Assembly (NCBI GenBank): GCA_963697285.1
Contig: CAVONI010000009.1
Coordinates: 354,239 to 418,238, forward strand
Direction of reading: 5' to 3'
DNA: 64,000 nucleotides
Source of the DNA: JAEUQQ01 sp963697285
Lineage (GTDB): Bacteria; Acidobacteriota; Vicinamibacteria; Vicinamibacterales; JAFNAJ01
The notes under the pieces were generated by a model. The model was not told the DNA's origin. It made no database searches and saw nothing but the letters and a program-made list of their open reading frames with translations. Positions 35,073 through 43,216 of this stretch are shown one piece after another (the stretch's first letter is position 1; each line of letters opens with the position of its first letter). The position numbers and the translations under genes are program-made.

Positions 35073-35660
35073 ATGCACACAGCCACCACGCGCCTGTTCG
35101 TGCTCTTGTTCGTCCTCGTGTGTGCCTCACCCGCATGGGCGCAGGCAAAGCGAGACACGCTTCCCGACATGCTCATCGCCGTCCCGGCCCTTGACAACGG
35201 GACGGTGCGGCCCCCGTTCGTCACCGACTCCGTCAAGCGAGGGCGCGTGAAGGACATCGACTTCCTGTTCCTCAACAAGCGCACGACGGCGCTCGCGGCA
35301 AACCAGGCTCCGACGCCGCACGTGAAGGTGGTCATCACGTTCACGCAACGTCCCGGCTGCGAGGGAGGCGAGCCGTTTGCCGTGTCGCCCACCGCTCCGC
35401 CCAGGTTGGTGTGCGGAGTGGCGGCCGACGGCAAGGACGACCGGACGGCCATGCAGATCCCGATCGAGGTCAGTGGTGCCTCGTGGACAGCGAAGCTCCC
35501 GCTTGCCGTCGACGACAACGTCTCGCTCTGCACGCTGCGGCTGCGGGTTGCACGCACGGTCGCGCCTGGCGGGCAACCACTGCGTTTCTGCTTCGACGTG
35601 ACCGCCGACGGGGTGCCTGCCGCCGATCCGGTGATCATCATCCGCGACGGCGGGAACTGA
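35073..35660 (+). CDS. Secreted hypothetical protein
   Basis: About 195 residues with a clear signal peptide (RLFVLLFVLVCASPAWAQ). The mature part contains Cys residues in TQRPGCEGGEPF, PPRLVCGVA, VSLCTLRL and LRFCFDVT that could form two disulfides. ATG 35073 has a GGGAG site about 7 bp upstream; an in-frame upstream start exists but would precede the signal peptide. No family recognised. It follows the kinase gene by 40 bp. Confidence 0.7.
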   Translation: MHTATTRLFVLLFVLVCASPAWAQAKRDTLPDMLIAVPALDNGTVRPPFVTDSVKRGRVKDIDFLFLNKRTTALAANQAPTPHVKVVITFTQRPGCEGGEPFAVSPTAPPRLVCGVAADGKDDRTAMQIPIEVSGASWTAKLPLAVDDNVSLCTLRLRVARTVAPGGQPLRFCFDVTADGVPAADPVIIIRDGGN

Positions 35661-35665
35661 CGAGC

Positions 35666-35686
35666 GGGCCGCGCAGGGCGCGGCCC
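35666..35686. terminator. Hairpin between convergent genes, probable bidirectional terminator
   Basis: Arms GGGCCGCGC and GCGCGGCCC form a perfect 9-bp stem around a 3-nt loop (AGG). It fills the 26-bp gap between the two convergent stop codons. No long T tract follows, so it is a terminator candidate by position and stability. Confidence 0.6.
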
Positions 35687-36571
35687 CTACAGGTGGGCGA
35701 GCGCGAAGATGACCGTCGCGATGGCGGAGTAATCGTCTTCGGCTCCCCCGGCGGCCATCTGCGCCTGCACGAGTTGCTGCACGACCGCGGAGGCCGGGGC
35801 AGGGACGCCGGCCTCTGCCAGCGTGTTGAGCGCAATCCCCAGGTCCTTCCTGAACAGTTTCGTCTTGAACCCCGGCTTGAAGTTGCCGGTGATCATGCGC
35901 TCGCCGTGCACGTCGAGCACGCGACTCTGCGCGAACCCGCCCATCAGCGCGGCGCGCACCTTCATGGGATCCACGCCCGACTTGCGCGCCAACGCGATCG
36001 CCTCGGCCACGACCGCCATCGTCCCGCCGAGCACGATCTGGTTGCACGCCTTGCAGACCTGGCCGGCACCGGACGCGCCGACGTGCACGATCTTGTCGGG
36101 ATGTCCCATGGCCGCGATCACCGGCCGCACCTGTTCGAGGGCCGCCGCATCACCGCCCACCATGAAGGCCAGCGTGCCGTCGATCGCACCGATCTCGCCC
36201 CCGCTGACCGGCGCGTCGAGGAACGCCCCGCCACACGCGGCGACGCGCGCCGCGAGCGCTCGTGCGATCGCCGGCGCAATCGTCGATGAATCGACGATCA
36301 CCGTGCCTGGCCGCAGCGCCGACAACACGCCGTGTTCGCCGTCGAGCACGTGCTGCACATCTGGGCCATCGGGCAGCATCGTGATGATCACCCGCGCCGC
36401 GCGCGCCACGGCGGCGGGCGTCTCGGCCTCGCTGGCGCCTTGCGCGACGAGCGCCTCGACGGGGCCTCGGCTGCGGCTGTTGACGACAACGGCGAAACCC
36501 TTCTTGAGGAGGTTGAGGGCCATGGGTTTGCCCATGAGCCCGAGGCCGATGAATCCGACAGGAGTGGTCAT
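35687..36571 (-). CDS. 3-hydroxyisobutyrate dehydrogenase-family NAD(P) oxidoreductase
   Basis: A 294-residue beta-hydroxyacid dehydrogenase. The Rossmann motif GFIGLGLMGKPMALNLLKKG opens the protein, the substrate signature DAPVSGGEIGAIDGTLAFMV and the catalytic lysine region GQVCKACNQIVLGG follow, then FKTKLFRKDLGIAL. These match the GarR/GlxR (2-hydroxy-3-oxopropionate reductase) and 3-hydroxyisobutyrate dehydrogenase group; I cannot separate the two by eye. Cytoplasmic, probably monocistronic. Confidence 0.88.
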   Translation of the reverse strand: MTTPVGFIGLGLMGKPMALNLLKKGFAVVVNSRSRGPVEALVAQGASEAETPAAVARAARVIITMLPDGPDVQHVLDGEHGVLSALRPGTVIVDSSTIAPAIARALAARVAACGGAFLDAPVSGGEIGAIDGTLAFMVGGDAAALEQVRPVIAAMGHPDKIVHVGASGAGQVCKACNQIVLGGTMAVVAEAIALARKSGVDPMKVRAALMGGFAQSRVLDVHGERMITGNFKPGFKTKLFRKDLGIALNTLAEAGVPAPASAVVQQLVQAQMAAGGAEDDYSAIATVIFALAHL

Positions 36572-36600
36572 GATGGCCGCCAGTATACGAGCACGTGGAG

Positions 36601-36640
36601 CTCACATCTTTCTTCATCGCGTTTCTCGAGCTCTGACCCC
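36601..36640 (-). repeat. Decayed 43-bp palindromic-ended repeat, copy C (intergenic)
   Basis: CACATCTTTCTTCATCGCGT with TCGAGCTCTGACCCC matches the family, but the left GGGGT end is lost. It lies in the 234-bp gap upstream of the dehydrogenase gene start and downstream of the UspA gene stop. Confidence 0.7.
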
Positions 36641-36805
36641 CGGGGAACGCGACAAGGGCGGGGGCAGGGGCGACGCAGTGTCACAGCGTCGCCCCCATTG
36701 CGCTCGGGCCGGCGGGGGTGCCGCGCGCGCGAGCGCCTGAGGCAATCGGCCCGGACGCGTGGGCGGAGCCAATCAGTCGCGGCCGAGCCGCACACGGTGC
36801 GGTCC

Positions 36806-37678
36806 CTACGAGGTCTGGGCTGGCACGTACCAGATCGGGCAGTGGGCGAAGCGCAACACGTCGCGCGAGGTGTCGTGCGTGAACCACCGTTTCAACGGCG
36901 TGTGCGCGTGTTCACCCATCACGATGCACGCGGCACTCAGCTTCTCGGCCGCCTTGGCGATCTCGCGCCCGGGGTCGCCGGTCGTGACGTGCACCACCGC
37001 GCGCGACCGCAGGTCTTCGGGCACCAGCGATTCGAGTCGGTGCTGGTCGGCACCAAGCGCAGCGACGTCGTGGCCGGCCTTCAGGGTCGCTTCGACGTAG
37101 AGCAGGTGCAACTCGATGGGCAGCTGCCGTGCGAGCTCGAAGGCCAGCGACACGGCCGGCTGCGCGTCGGCCGAGAAATCGGTCGGCACGAGGAACACCT
37201 GACGCTCGCCGGTCGGCGCCGAGAATCGCGGTGCACGCGTATCGACGCTGGGATCGTGCATGACCAGCACGAGGCTGCGCGCCTCTTCGAGGACCTGCTC
37301 GGTGACCGAGGCGTGCTCGTCGGTCGCATCCCCGTGGGTCGCCAGCACCACGAGCTGGGCATGCTCGGCCTGCGCGGCATTCACGACCGACGACCAGGGC
37401 AGGCCACGCGTCACGCAGCCCTCGACGACGATACCGTCGGGGATCTCGGCAACCAGGCGCTGCAGTCGTTGTTCCGCGTCGTATTCGCTCTCGACGCCGC
37501 GATGCGCCTCGGCCGCGTACATCCACCCGACGCCCGCGCCGATCGGCACGGCTTCGACGTTGTGATGGACGACGAGCCGCGCACCAAACACGCGGCTGAG
37601 GTCAGCGGCCATGGCGATCTGGCGCGCGGTCGCTGCGGAGAAATCCACCGGGCAGAGAATGCTCTTGATTTGCACCAC
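36806..37678 (-). CDS. Universal stress protein with two UspA domains
   Basis: A 290-residue cytoplasmic protein of two tandem UspA folds. Domain one starts SILCPVDFSAATARQIAMA and contains VVLATHGDATDE; domain two starts VFLVPTDFSADAQPAVSLA and contains CIVMGEHAHTPLKRWFTHD. The second domain's terminal GxH..-like loop suggests partial ATP binding. A 233-bp spacer without features separates it from the glycoside hydrolase stop. A role in stress or nucleotide sensing is inferred from the family. Confidence 0.85.
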   Translation of the reverse strand: MVQIKSILCPVDFSAATARQIAMAADLSRVFGARLVVHHNVEAVPIGAGVGWMYAAEAHRGVESEYDAEQRLQRLVAEIPDGIVVEGCVTRGLPWSSVVNAAQAEHAQLVVLATHGDATDEHASVTEQVLEEARSLVLVMHDPSVDTRAPRFSAPTGERQVFLVPTDFSADAQPAVSLAFELARQLPIELHLLYVEATLKAGHDVAALGADQHRLESLVPEDLRSRAVVHVTTGDPGREIAKAAEKLSAACIVMGEHAHTPLKRWFTHDTSRDVLRFAHCPIWYVPAQTS

Positions 37679-37911
37679 GGACCACCTCCGACGAGGGACC
37701 GACTTGCAGCCGTGCGGGGCTGGACGGCGTCAGGCGGGTACGCCACCGACCGACACCCGGTCCGATTATCCGCCTGTGACGAGTTGGGTTCAACAGCCGG
37801 GATGGCAGGTCAGGCGGCGCAGGTCACCCCTCGCCCGCTCGTCGGCCGGTCGGCGTGGACTCGGGATCCAGCCGCTTGCGGTCAACCTGCGACCTGACCA
37901 CGTCCCAGTGC

Positions 37912-40521
37912 TCACCGCGCGTGCAACGTCAGCGTGCGGCGCGCTGCAGCCGACGTGCCTGGCGGAAACGTCACCCTGATGTGACCGTGCCCGCCAGACC
38001 AGTCGGCGACCTCTCCCTCGTCTACCGACGCAGGACGCTCGCCGTGCAGGCCCATCAGGGCGGTCGTGCCCGACCTGCCCTCCACGTCGATCCGCACCGT
38101 TTGGTCGCCCGCGACAACGTCGAGCACGCGCACCCCGCCGCTCCGCTGTCCGACCACCAACGTGCTCACCGGCGGATCGATCGCATATCCCCCCCGCCAC
38201 GTCGTCGTCACCGTCACCGGCACCGCGCCAACAACAAAAGGGGTCACATCTTTCATTGCAGCATTTTTCAAGCTCTGACCCCGCGACTCCCCGACGAGCG
38301 CCGTCGCGACATCGCGCGCGCCCGCCGGCACACCCGGCACGTACTCGACCGTGATCGGCGGCCCGCTCACCACGAGCGTCGTCGTCATCCTTCCCGCTGC
38401 CTGCACGATCCGGACGTCGAGCCGCGAATCGCCGACGCTGAGCCGGCTGACCTCGAGGTGATCCCAGCTGGGCGGCAGTTGCGGCGCGAGTCTCGCGGCA
38501 TGGCGCGGTGCGTCGGCCGTCCAGCCGACCAGCCCACGCAGCAGCGGCGTCGCCAGCATCGACGTGGCGAAGAACTGGTGCGGCACCGCCGTGTCGAGCG
38601 GACGGTAGAACGCACCCGACAGCAGTTCCGCGTGGCGCCCCCGCGCGAAGTTGAACGTGAGCTGCGCCATCGCGTCGATCAGCGGATAGCCCGCCCACGG
38701 GCGCCCGTAGCGATAGTGACCGAGCGCAACAAAGCCCGTGACGAACGGCCACACGGCACCCATGTTGTAGTGCAGCGGCTCATACAGCGGATGATCGTCT
38801 GCGAGCATCCGCGCCCCCCAGTCGGCCGTGAGCCGATGCGACGCGAGCGCCGTCAGCGTGCGGTTCGCGCGCTCGCGGTCGAACTCGCCAAACGCCGCTG
38901 CCGTGGCGGGCCACACCGTGAGCGCATCGTTCGTCTTCCCCGAGGCCAGGAGCCCGAACGCGTGGTGCCCGGCCCCCTCGAGCCAGTATTTCTCGTTGAG
39001 CGTGCGCCCCGCGCGCCCGCGCAGCGTCGCGGCCTCCGCGGCGAGCGCGGTGTCTCCGCGAGCGGCCGCGAGTTCCTGCATCGCGTCGGTGGCGAGGATC
39101 CACACGGCCGCGAGGTACACGTCCTGGTGGATGCTCTCGCCAATGGCCCCCACTTCGATGGCACCGAGCCCACCGGTCGTGTTCTCGATGATGCCGTCGC
39201 CATCGGTCTCGGTCGTCAGGCACCACGCCCATGCCTTCCGTAGCGCCGGCCACAGCTCGTCGACGAGCGCCGCATCCCCCGTGGCGCGCCAGTGCTGCCA
39301 CACCGCCGTTATCCAGTAGGGTGTCGTGTCGGCGTGATAGTAGGTGTACGGAAACTCAGTGAACCACGGCAGCTGCCCGGCCGACTGCGAGATCTCGTGC
39401 GTGATCTTGCCGTCGGCGCGCTGGTACTTCGCGAAGAAGCGCAACCCCTCGGCGACGAGGTCGTGCATCCCCGCCGACGACATCGCAAGCGAGTTGATCG
39501 CGGCGTCGCCGCCGAAGAACCAGCCGAAGCCCGGGCGGAGGCTCTGCCCCGAAGGGGCCCAGCCAGCAACCGGTCCGCATCCGAGATCGGGATTGCACAC
39601 GCGCTGCTCGTCGAGGTTCACCTTGGCCCACTCGAACGCCAGGTCGAGGCCCTTGTCGGGCGAGTCAATCGCCACCGCCGACGTGCGCAACGTGTCGGCG
39701 TGCGCGACGCGCGCGCGATAGAGCGACTCCGCACGCGCGATCATGCCCTGGTAGCGCGCGAACAGCGCGTCACGGCTCGCCGTTCCTGCCACCGCGACGA
39801 TGGGAACGAACTCGCGCACGGCTCGCTGGGGGTCAACGGGGATGCGGAAGACGCTCGGTGCATCCGGCAGCGCGTGCGCGGGATGGTTCGACGCGGTGGT
39901 CGCCCACGGCGAACCGAGGTATCCGTTGCGCCGGCGCAGGCTCTCAGACAGGAGGAACGCGCGCTTCGCATCGTCCCAGCTGGCGTACTGGCCGCCGAAG
40001 GCACCCGGCCACGCGTACTGGAACACGTTCCTGAAGCTCGCGATGATCTCGAGCGGATGCACGGCGTCCACGTCGAGCAGCACGAGCACGCCCGGCTCGT
40101 CGAGCGGCACCAGGATGTGCTGCCGCACCGTGAACGTCGCGTGCGAGTACGTGATGGTCGTCATCTCGGGCCGGATGTCGACACGACGCGCGACGTCTGC
40201 CCCGCGCACCGGATCGGTGTAGTCGGGAATGCGGAAGTCGAGCGCGAAGTCGGTGACGAGCTTCAGCGGATGCACCCACAGCTCGGCGGCGCCGCTCTCG
40301 GTGCCCAGCCATGCCGCCTGGGGACCGACCACGCCCAGGTACTGGCGCGGCCGCACGTCGCCGCCGATCGTGATCGGCGACGTCGCAATCGCAAACTTCG
40401 GCACAGGTGCGAAGGCCGGCAGCGGGGCGGCCATGTCCTGGCCGGCCATGGTGCCCGATGGCTCCAGCGAGCACCCGAGCACCAGCCCCACGGTGATCAG
40501 GCGCAGTGTCGTGCGAGTCAT
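37912..40521 (-). CDS. Secreted glycoside hydrolase, (alpha/alpha)6-barrel type
   Basis: About 869 residues with a signal sequence (RLITVGLVLGC, lipobox-like before Cys 17). An N-terminal beta region precedes a six-hairpin barrel with GFGWFFGGDAAINSLAM, QLPWFTEFPYTYYHADTTPY, WCLTTETDGDGIIEN and LHYNMGAVWPFVTGF. These resemble trehalase/glycogen-debranching/GH63-like clans. Candidate acids lie in GGDAAIN and the EVGAIGESIHQ region. Residues about 747-761 (GQSLKNAAMKDVTP) are encoded by repeat copy D without loss of frame. Last gene of the carbohydrate operon; its ATG overlaps the permease stop. Confidence 0.82.
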   Translation of the reverse strand: MTRTTLRLITVGLVLGCSLEPSGTMAGQDMAAPLPAFAPVPKFAIATSPITIGGDVRPRQYLGVVGPQAAWLGTESGAAELWVHPLKLVTDFALDFRIPDYTDPVRGADVARRVDIRPEMTTITYSHATFTVRQHILVPLDEPGVLVLLDVDAVHPLEIIASFRNVFQYAWPGAFGGQYASWDDAKRAFLLSESLRRRNGYLGSPWATTASNHPAHALPDAPSVFRIPVDPQRAVREFVPIVAVAGTASRDALFARYQGMIARAESLYRARVAHADTLRTSAVAIDSPDKGLDLAFEWAKVNLDEQRVCNPDLGCGPVAGWAPSGQSLRPGFGWFFGGDAAINSLAMSSAGMHDLVAEGLRFFAKYQRADGKITHEISQSAGQLPWFTEFPYTYYHADTTPYWITAVWQHWRATGDAALVDELWPALRKAWAWCLTTETDGDGIIENTTGGLGAIEVGAIGESIHQDVYLAAVWILATDAMQELAAARGDTALAAEAATLRGRAGRTLNEKYWLEGAGHHAFGLLASGKTNDALTVWPATAAAFGEFDRERANRTLTALASHRLTADWGARMLADDHPLYEPLHYNMGAVWPFVTGFVALGHYRYGRPWAGYPLIDAMAQLTFNFARGRHAELLSGAFYRPLDTAVPHQFFATSMLATPLLRGLVGWTADAPRHAARLAPQLPPSWDHLEVSRLSVGDSRLDVRIVQAAGRMTTTLVVSGPPITVEYVPGVPAGARDVATALVGESRGQSLKNAAMKDVTPFVVGAVPVTVTTTWRGGYAIDPPVSTLVVGQRSGGVRVLDVVAGDQTVRIDVEGRSGTTALMGLHGERPASVDEGEVADWSGGHGHIRVTFPPGTSAAARRTLTLHAR
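38240..38282 (-). repeat. 43-bp palindromic-ended repeat, copy D (in frame inside a glycoside hydrolase gene)
   Basis: Starts GGGGTCACATC and ends AAGCTCTGACCCC on the plus strand. Read on the gene strand it gives GQSLKNAAMKDVTP. It falls in the C-terminal beta region of the enzyme between VGESR and FVVGAVPV, a plausible surface loop. Confidence 0.88.
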
Positions 40522-41408
40522 CCCTTGATTCCCGTCATGTGGAGGCCCTGCGTCAGGAACCGCTGCGTGAACACGAACAGCAGCAGCACGGGTCCCACGG
40601 CAACGACCGCCGCGGCCATCTGGTAGGGCCAGTTGGTGTGATACGTCGAGTGGAACGACGCGATGCCGACTTCCACCGTGCGCATCTCGAGCGAGCGCGT
40701 CACGATCAGCGGCCAGAGCAGGTTTTTCCAGGCGTCGAGGAACGCGAACAGCGCCAGCGTGGCCGTCGCCGGACGGACGAGCGGGAGCGCGATCGACCAG
40801 AAGATGCGCCACGGCCCGGCGCCGTCGATGCGCGCGGCGTCCTCGAGCTCGCGCGGCACCTGCCTGAACGACTGGCGCATCAGGAAGATGCCCCAGACCG
40901 ACACCAGCTCGGTGCTCGCAAGCCCCGCGTGCGTGTCGGTCCAGCCGATCGCATCGACCAGGAGGAACCGGGGGATCAGGATCACGACGGCCGGCACCAT
41001 CAGCGTGGACAGGCACAGCACGAACACGCCGCTGCGGCCGCGGAACTCGAGCCGCGCGAAGGCGTAGCCGGCCGTCGCCGACGTGACGAGCTGGCCCGAC
41101 ACGACCAGCAGCGCGAACACGGCGGCGTTGAAGAAGTAGCGGCCGAACGGCTGCGCCGTGAGCGCGCCGCTGTAGTTGCCAGCCTGGAATGCCTCGGGCC
41201 ACAGCGGCGGTGGGTCCTGGAAGACCTCGAGTTCCTCCATGCCGCTGGTCGACACCATCCAGAAGAACGGCACCATCATCAACACGACCGCGACCACGAG
41301 GACAGCGAGACGCATCGTTCGCGCCCAGGCCTTGCGGAGCGGCATGGTGCGTCCGAACCGCGGCGCCACACGCGGCGCCTCGGGCCGAGGCGAGGGCGAC
41401 GCCGTCAT
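40518..41408 (-). CDS. Carbohydrate ABC transporter permease (MalG-like)
   Basis: About 296 residues with six membrane helices. The EAA loop that contacts the ATPase is LEDAARIDGAGPWRIFWSIALPLVRP. The first helix is LVVAVVLMMVPFFWMVSTS, followed by the typical FQAGNYSGALTAQPFGRYFFN periplasmic region. ATG 41408 overlaps the stop of the MalF-like gene; the longer open frame upstream is a shadow. It should form a heterodimer with the upstream permease for sugar import. Confidence 0.92.
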   Translation of the reverse strand: MTASPSPRPEAPRVAPRFGRTMPLRKAWARTMRLAVLVVAVVLMMVPFFWMVSTSGMEELEVFQDPPPLWPEAFQAGNYSGALTAQPFGRYFFNAAVFALLVVSGQLVTSATAGYAFARLEFRGRSGVFVLCLSTLMVPAVVILIPRFLLVDAIGWTDTHAGLASTELVSVWGIFLMRQSFRQVPRELEDAARIDGAGPWRIFWSIALPLVRPATATLALFAFLDAWKNLLWPLIVTRSLEMRTVEVGIASFHSTYHTNWPYQMAAAVVAVGPVLLLFVFTQRFLTQGLHMTGIKG

Positions 41409-43216
41409 GCGTCTGCCCTCCGCTCGAGCGTCCGGAAGTGCAGCCAGGTCACCGCGAAGATCACGGCGAACAGCGTCCAGCTCATCGCCGCGGCGCTGCC
41501 CACGCGTTGCAGTTCCCACGCCTCCTCGTAGATGTGGAACACGGCAACGTCGGTCGCGTGCAGGGGGCCGCCCTCGGTCATCACGTAGACGGTGCCGAAC
41601 ACCTGGAACGATCCGATCACCGACGTGATCAGGACGAACACGAGCGTCGGGCGCAATCCCGGCAGCGTGACGTGCACGAACTGCCGCCACGCGCTCGCGC
41701 CGTCGATGCGCGCCGCATCGTAGAGTTCGCCTGGGATCGCCGTGAGCCCCGCCTGGAACAGCACCGTCTGGAACCCGACGGTGGTCCACGTCGCCACGAT
41801 CATGATCGACACGAGCGCGACGGATGGCGACGAGAGCCACCGCATCCGCGGCAAACCCACGGCGCCCAACAGCGCGTTCGCCAGGCCGTACTCGTCGTTG
41901 AGGATCCACTGCCACACCATCGCGACCGCCACGAGGCTCGTGATGCTCGGCAGGAAGAACGCCGCGCGCGCCAGCACCGACGCGCGTCCCGGACGTCGCA
42001 CGAGCAGCGCGAGCCCGAGCGCCAGTGCCATCGAGAACGGCACGTGCAGCGTGAACAGCGCGGTGTTGAACAGCGCGTTCCAGAACCCCGAGTTCCCCGC
42101 AAGCGCGGTGTAGTTCTCGAACCAGACGAAGGGGCGCGCGGGATCGACGAGGCTCCACCGGTGCAGCGACAGCCACGCCGCGAACACCAGCGGGCCCACC
42201 GTGAAGGCGGCGAGGTGCAGCAGGCCGGGCGCCAGGAACGACCAGGCAGCAACTTCCCGCCGCACGCGCCGGCGGTCACCGAGCGTCGAGGCGAGCGCCA
42301 GCAGCGGCATCGACACCAGGAGCCCGACCATGACCGTGGCGAGCATCACAGACGAAGGCCTGTCGACGTGCTCGAACGGCAACAGGATGAGCCGCACCGT
42401 CGAGACGTCTGCCGTGGCGTAGGTGACGTGGTCAACGCGAACGCGGCGCGCTGACACGTCCGGTGCCTCTGACACGGCCTGCGCCACCTGCGGCGGAAGC
42501 CCGGAGGCCATGAACAAATCGCGTCGGCCCTCGCCACGCGGCACGAACCGCAGCCCCGTGAGGCCGAGGATGCCCGACGGGATGCCGGCGAGCACGTCCA
42601 CGTCGGCACGCCCTGCCAGTGCGTCGGTCGCCAGGACCATCCGACGCTCGGTCAGGTCGCCGAGCGCTCCCACGGCCCAACGCTCCGCCATCACGACGGG
42701 CACCAGGATCGTGATGCCGGCACCCAGCAACCAGGCTGACACAGGCACCTTCAGCGACCCCGCAGGCCCGCACCGTCGGGCCGTCGAGACGCTCCACCAT
42801 GCCAGGGCATACAGCAGACCGCACGACAGCCCTGCGACGGCAGACACGGCCAGCGGCAGCGCCGCTCGCCGCGCCGGGTCTTCGTCCACCTCGACCTGGC
42901 CGACGACGTCCCAGCCGTCCGCGTCGAGCACGGCCGCCGTCGCCCTCGTTCCCGCACCCGGCGACTCGATGACGACGTCGCCGGCCGTCGACTCGCGGGC
43001 CGACACGCGGCGCCATCGCGTGCCGAGCATCGACGACAGGCGTGCCGGTCCGTCGGGCTCGCGCAACAGGCGCGCGGCAGTCGTCGTCTCGGCCTCGAGC
43101 AGCCGGTGCTCGGCCCGCCTCACGGCAGACTGCGCCTGCCACAGCGCCACGGCGATCGCGAGGCCCGCGACGCAGGCGACCAGACCAGCCAGCAGCGACG
43201 TGGCGCGCGACGTCAT
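41405..43216 (-). CDS. MalF-like ABC permease fused to an N-terminal membrane/extracytoplasmic module
   Basis: A 603-residue protein. The C-terminal part (about 325-603) is an ordinary sugar-import permease with the EAA loop LYDAARIDGASAWRQFVHVT. The first 320 residues are extra: helices at about 8-26, 119-142, 157-178 and 289-309 enclose two probable extracytoplasmic segments (27-118 and 179-288), each with a helical start and a beta-like end. This is much longer than the usual 290-330 residues. The segments resemble the sensor region of a histidine kinase in topology only. ATG 43216 overlaps the binding-protein stop. Confidence 0.82.
   Translation of the reverse strand: MTSRATSLLAGLVACVAGLAIAVALWQAQSAVRRAEHRLLEAETTTAARLLREPDGPARLSSMLGTRWRRVSARESTAGDVVIESPGAGTRATAAVLDADGWDVVGQVEVDEDPARRAALPLAVSAVAGLSCGLLYALAWWSVSTARRCGPAGSLKVPVSAWLLGAGITILVPVVMAERWAVGALGDLTERRMVLATDALAGRADVDVLAGIPSGILGLTGLRFVPRGEGRRDLFMASGLPPQVAQAVSEAPDVSARRVRVDHVTYATADVSTVRLILLPFEHVDRPSSVMLATVMVGLLVSMPLLALASTLGDRRRVRREVAAWSFLAPGLLHLAAFTVGPLVFAAWLSLHRWSLVDPARPFVWFENYTALAGNSGFWNALFNTALFTLHVPFSMALALGLALLVRRPGRASVLARAAFFLPSITSLVAVAMVWQWILNDEYGLANALLGAVGLPRMRWLSSPSVALVSIMIVATWTTVGFQTVLFQAGLTAIPGELYDAARIDGASAWRQFVHVTLPGLRPTLVFVLITSVIGSFQVFGTVYVMTEGGPLHATDVAVFHIYEEAWELQRVGSAAAMSWTLFAVIFAVTWLHFRTLERRADA

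Noticed and set aside
40518..42176. Long N-terminal extension on the MalG-like permease
   Set aside because: The added part reads as Arg/Ala-rich frame-shadow of the MalF-like gene. ATG 41408 gives normal length and an ATGA overlap.
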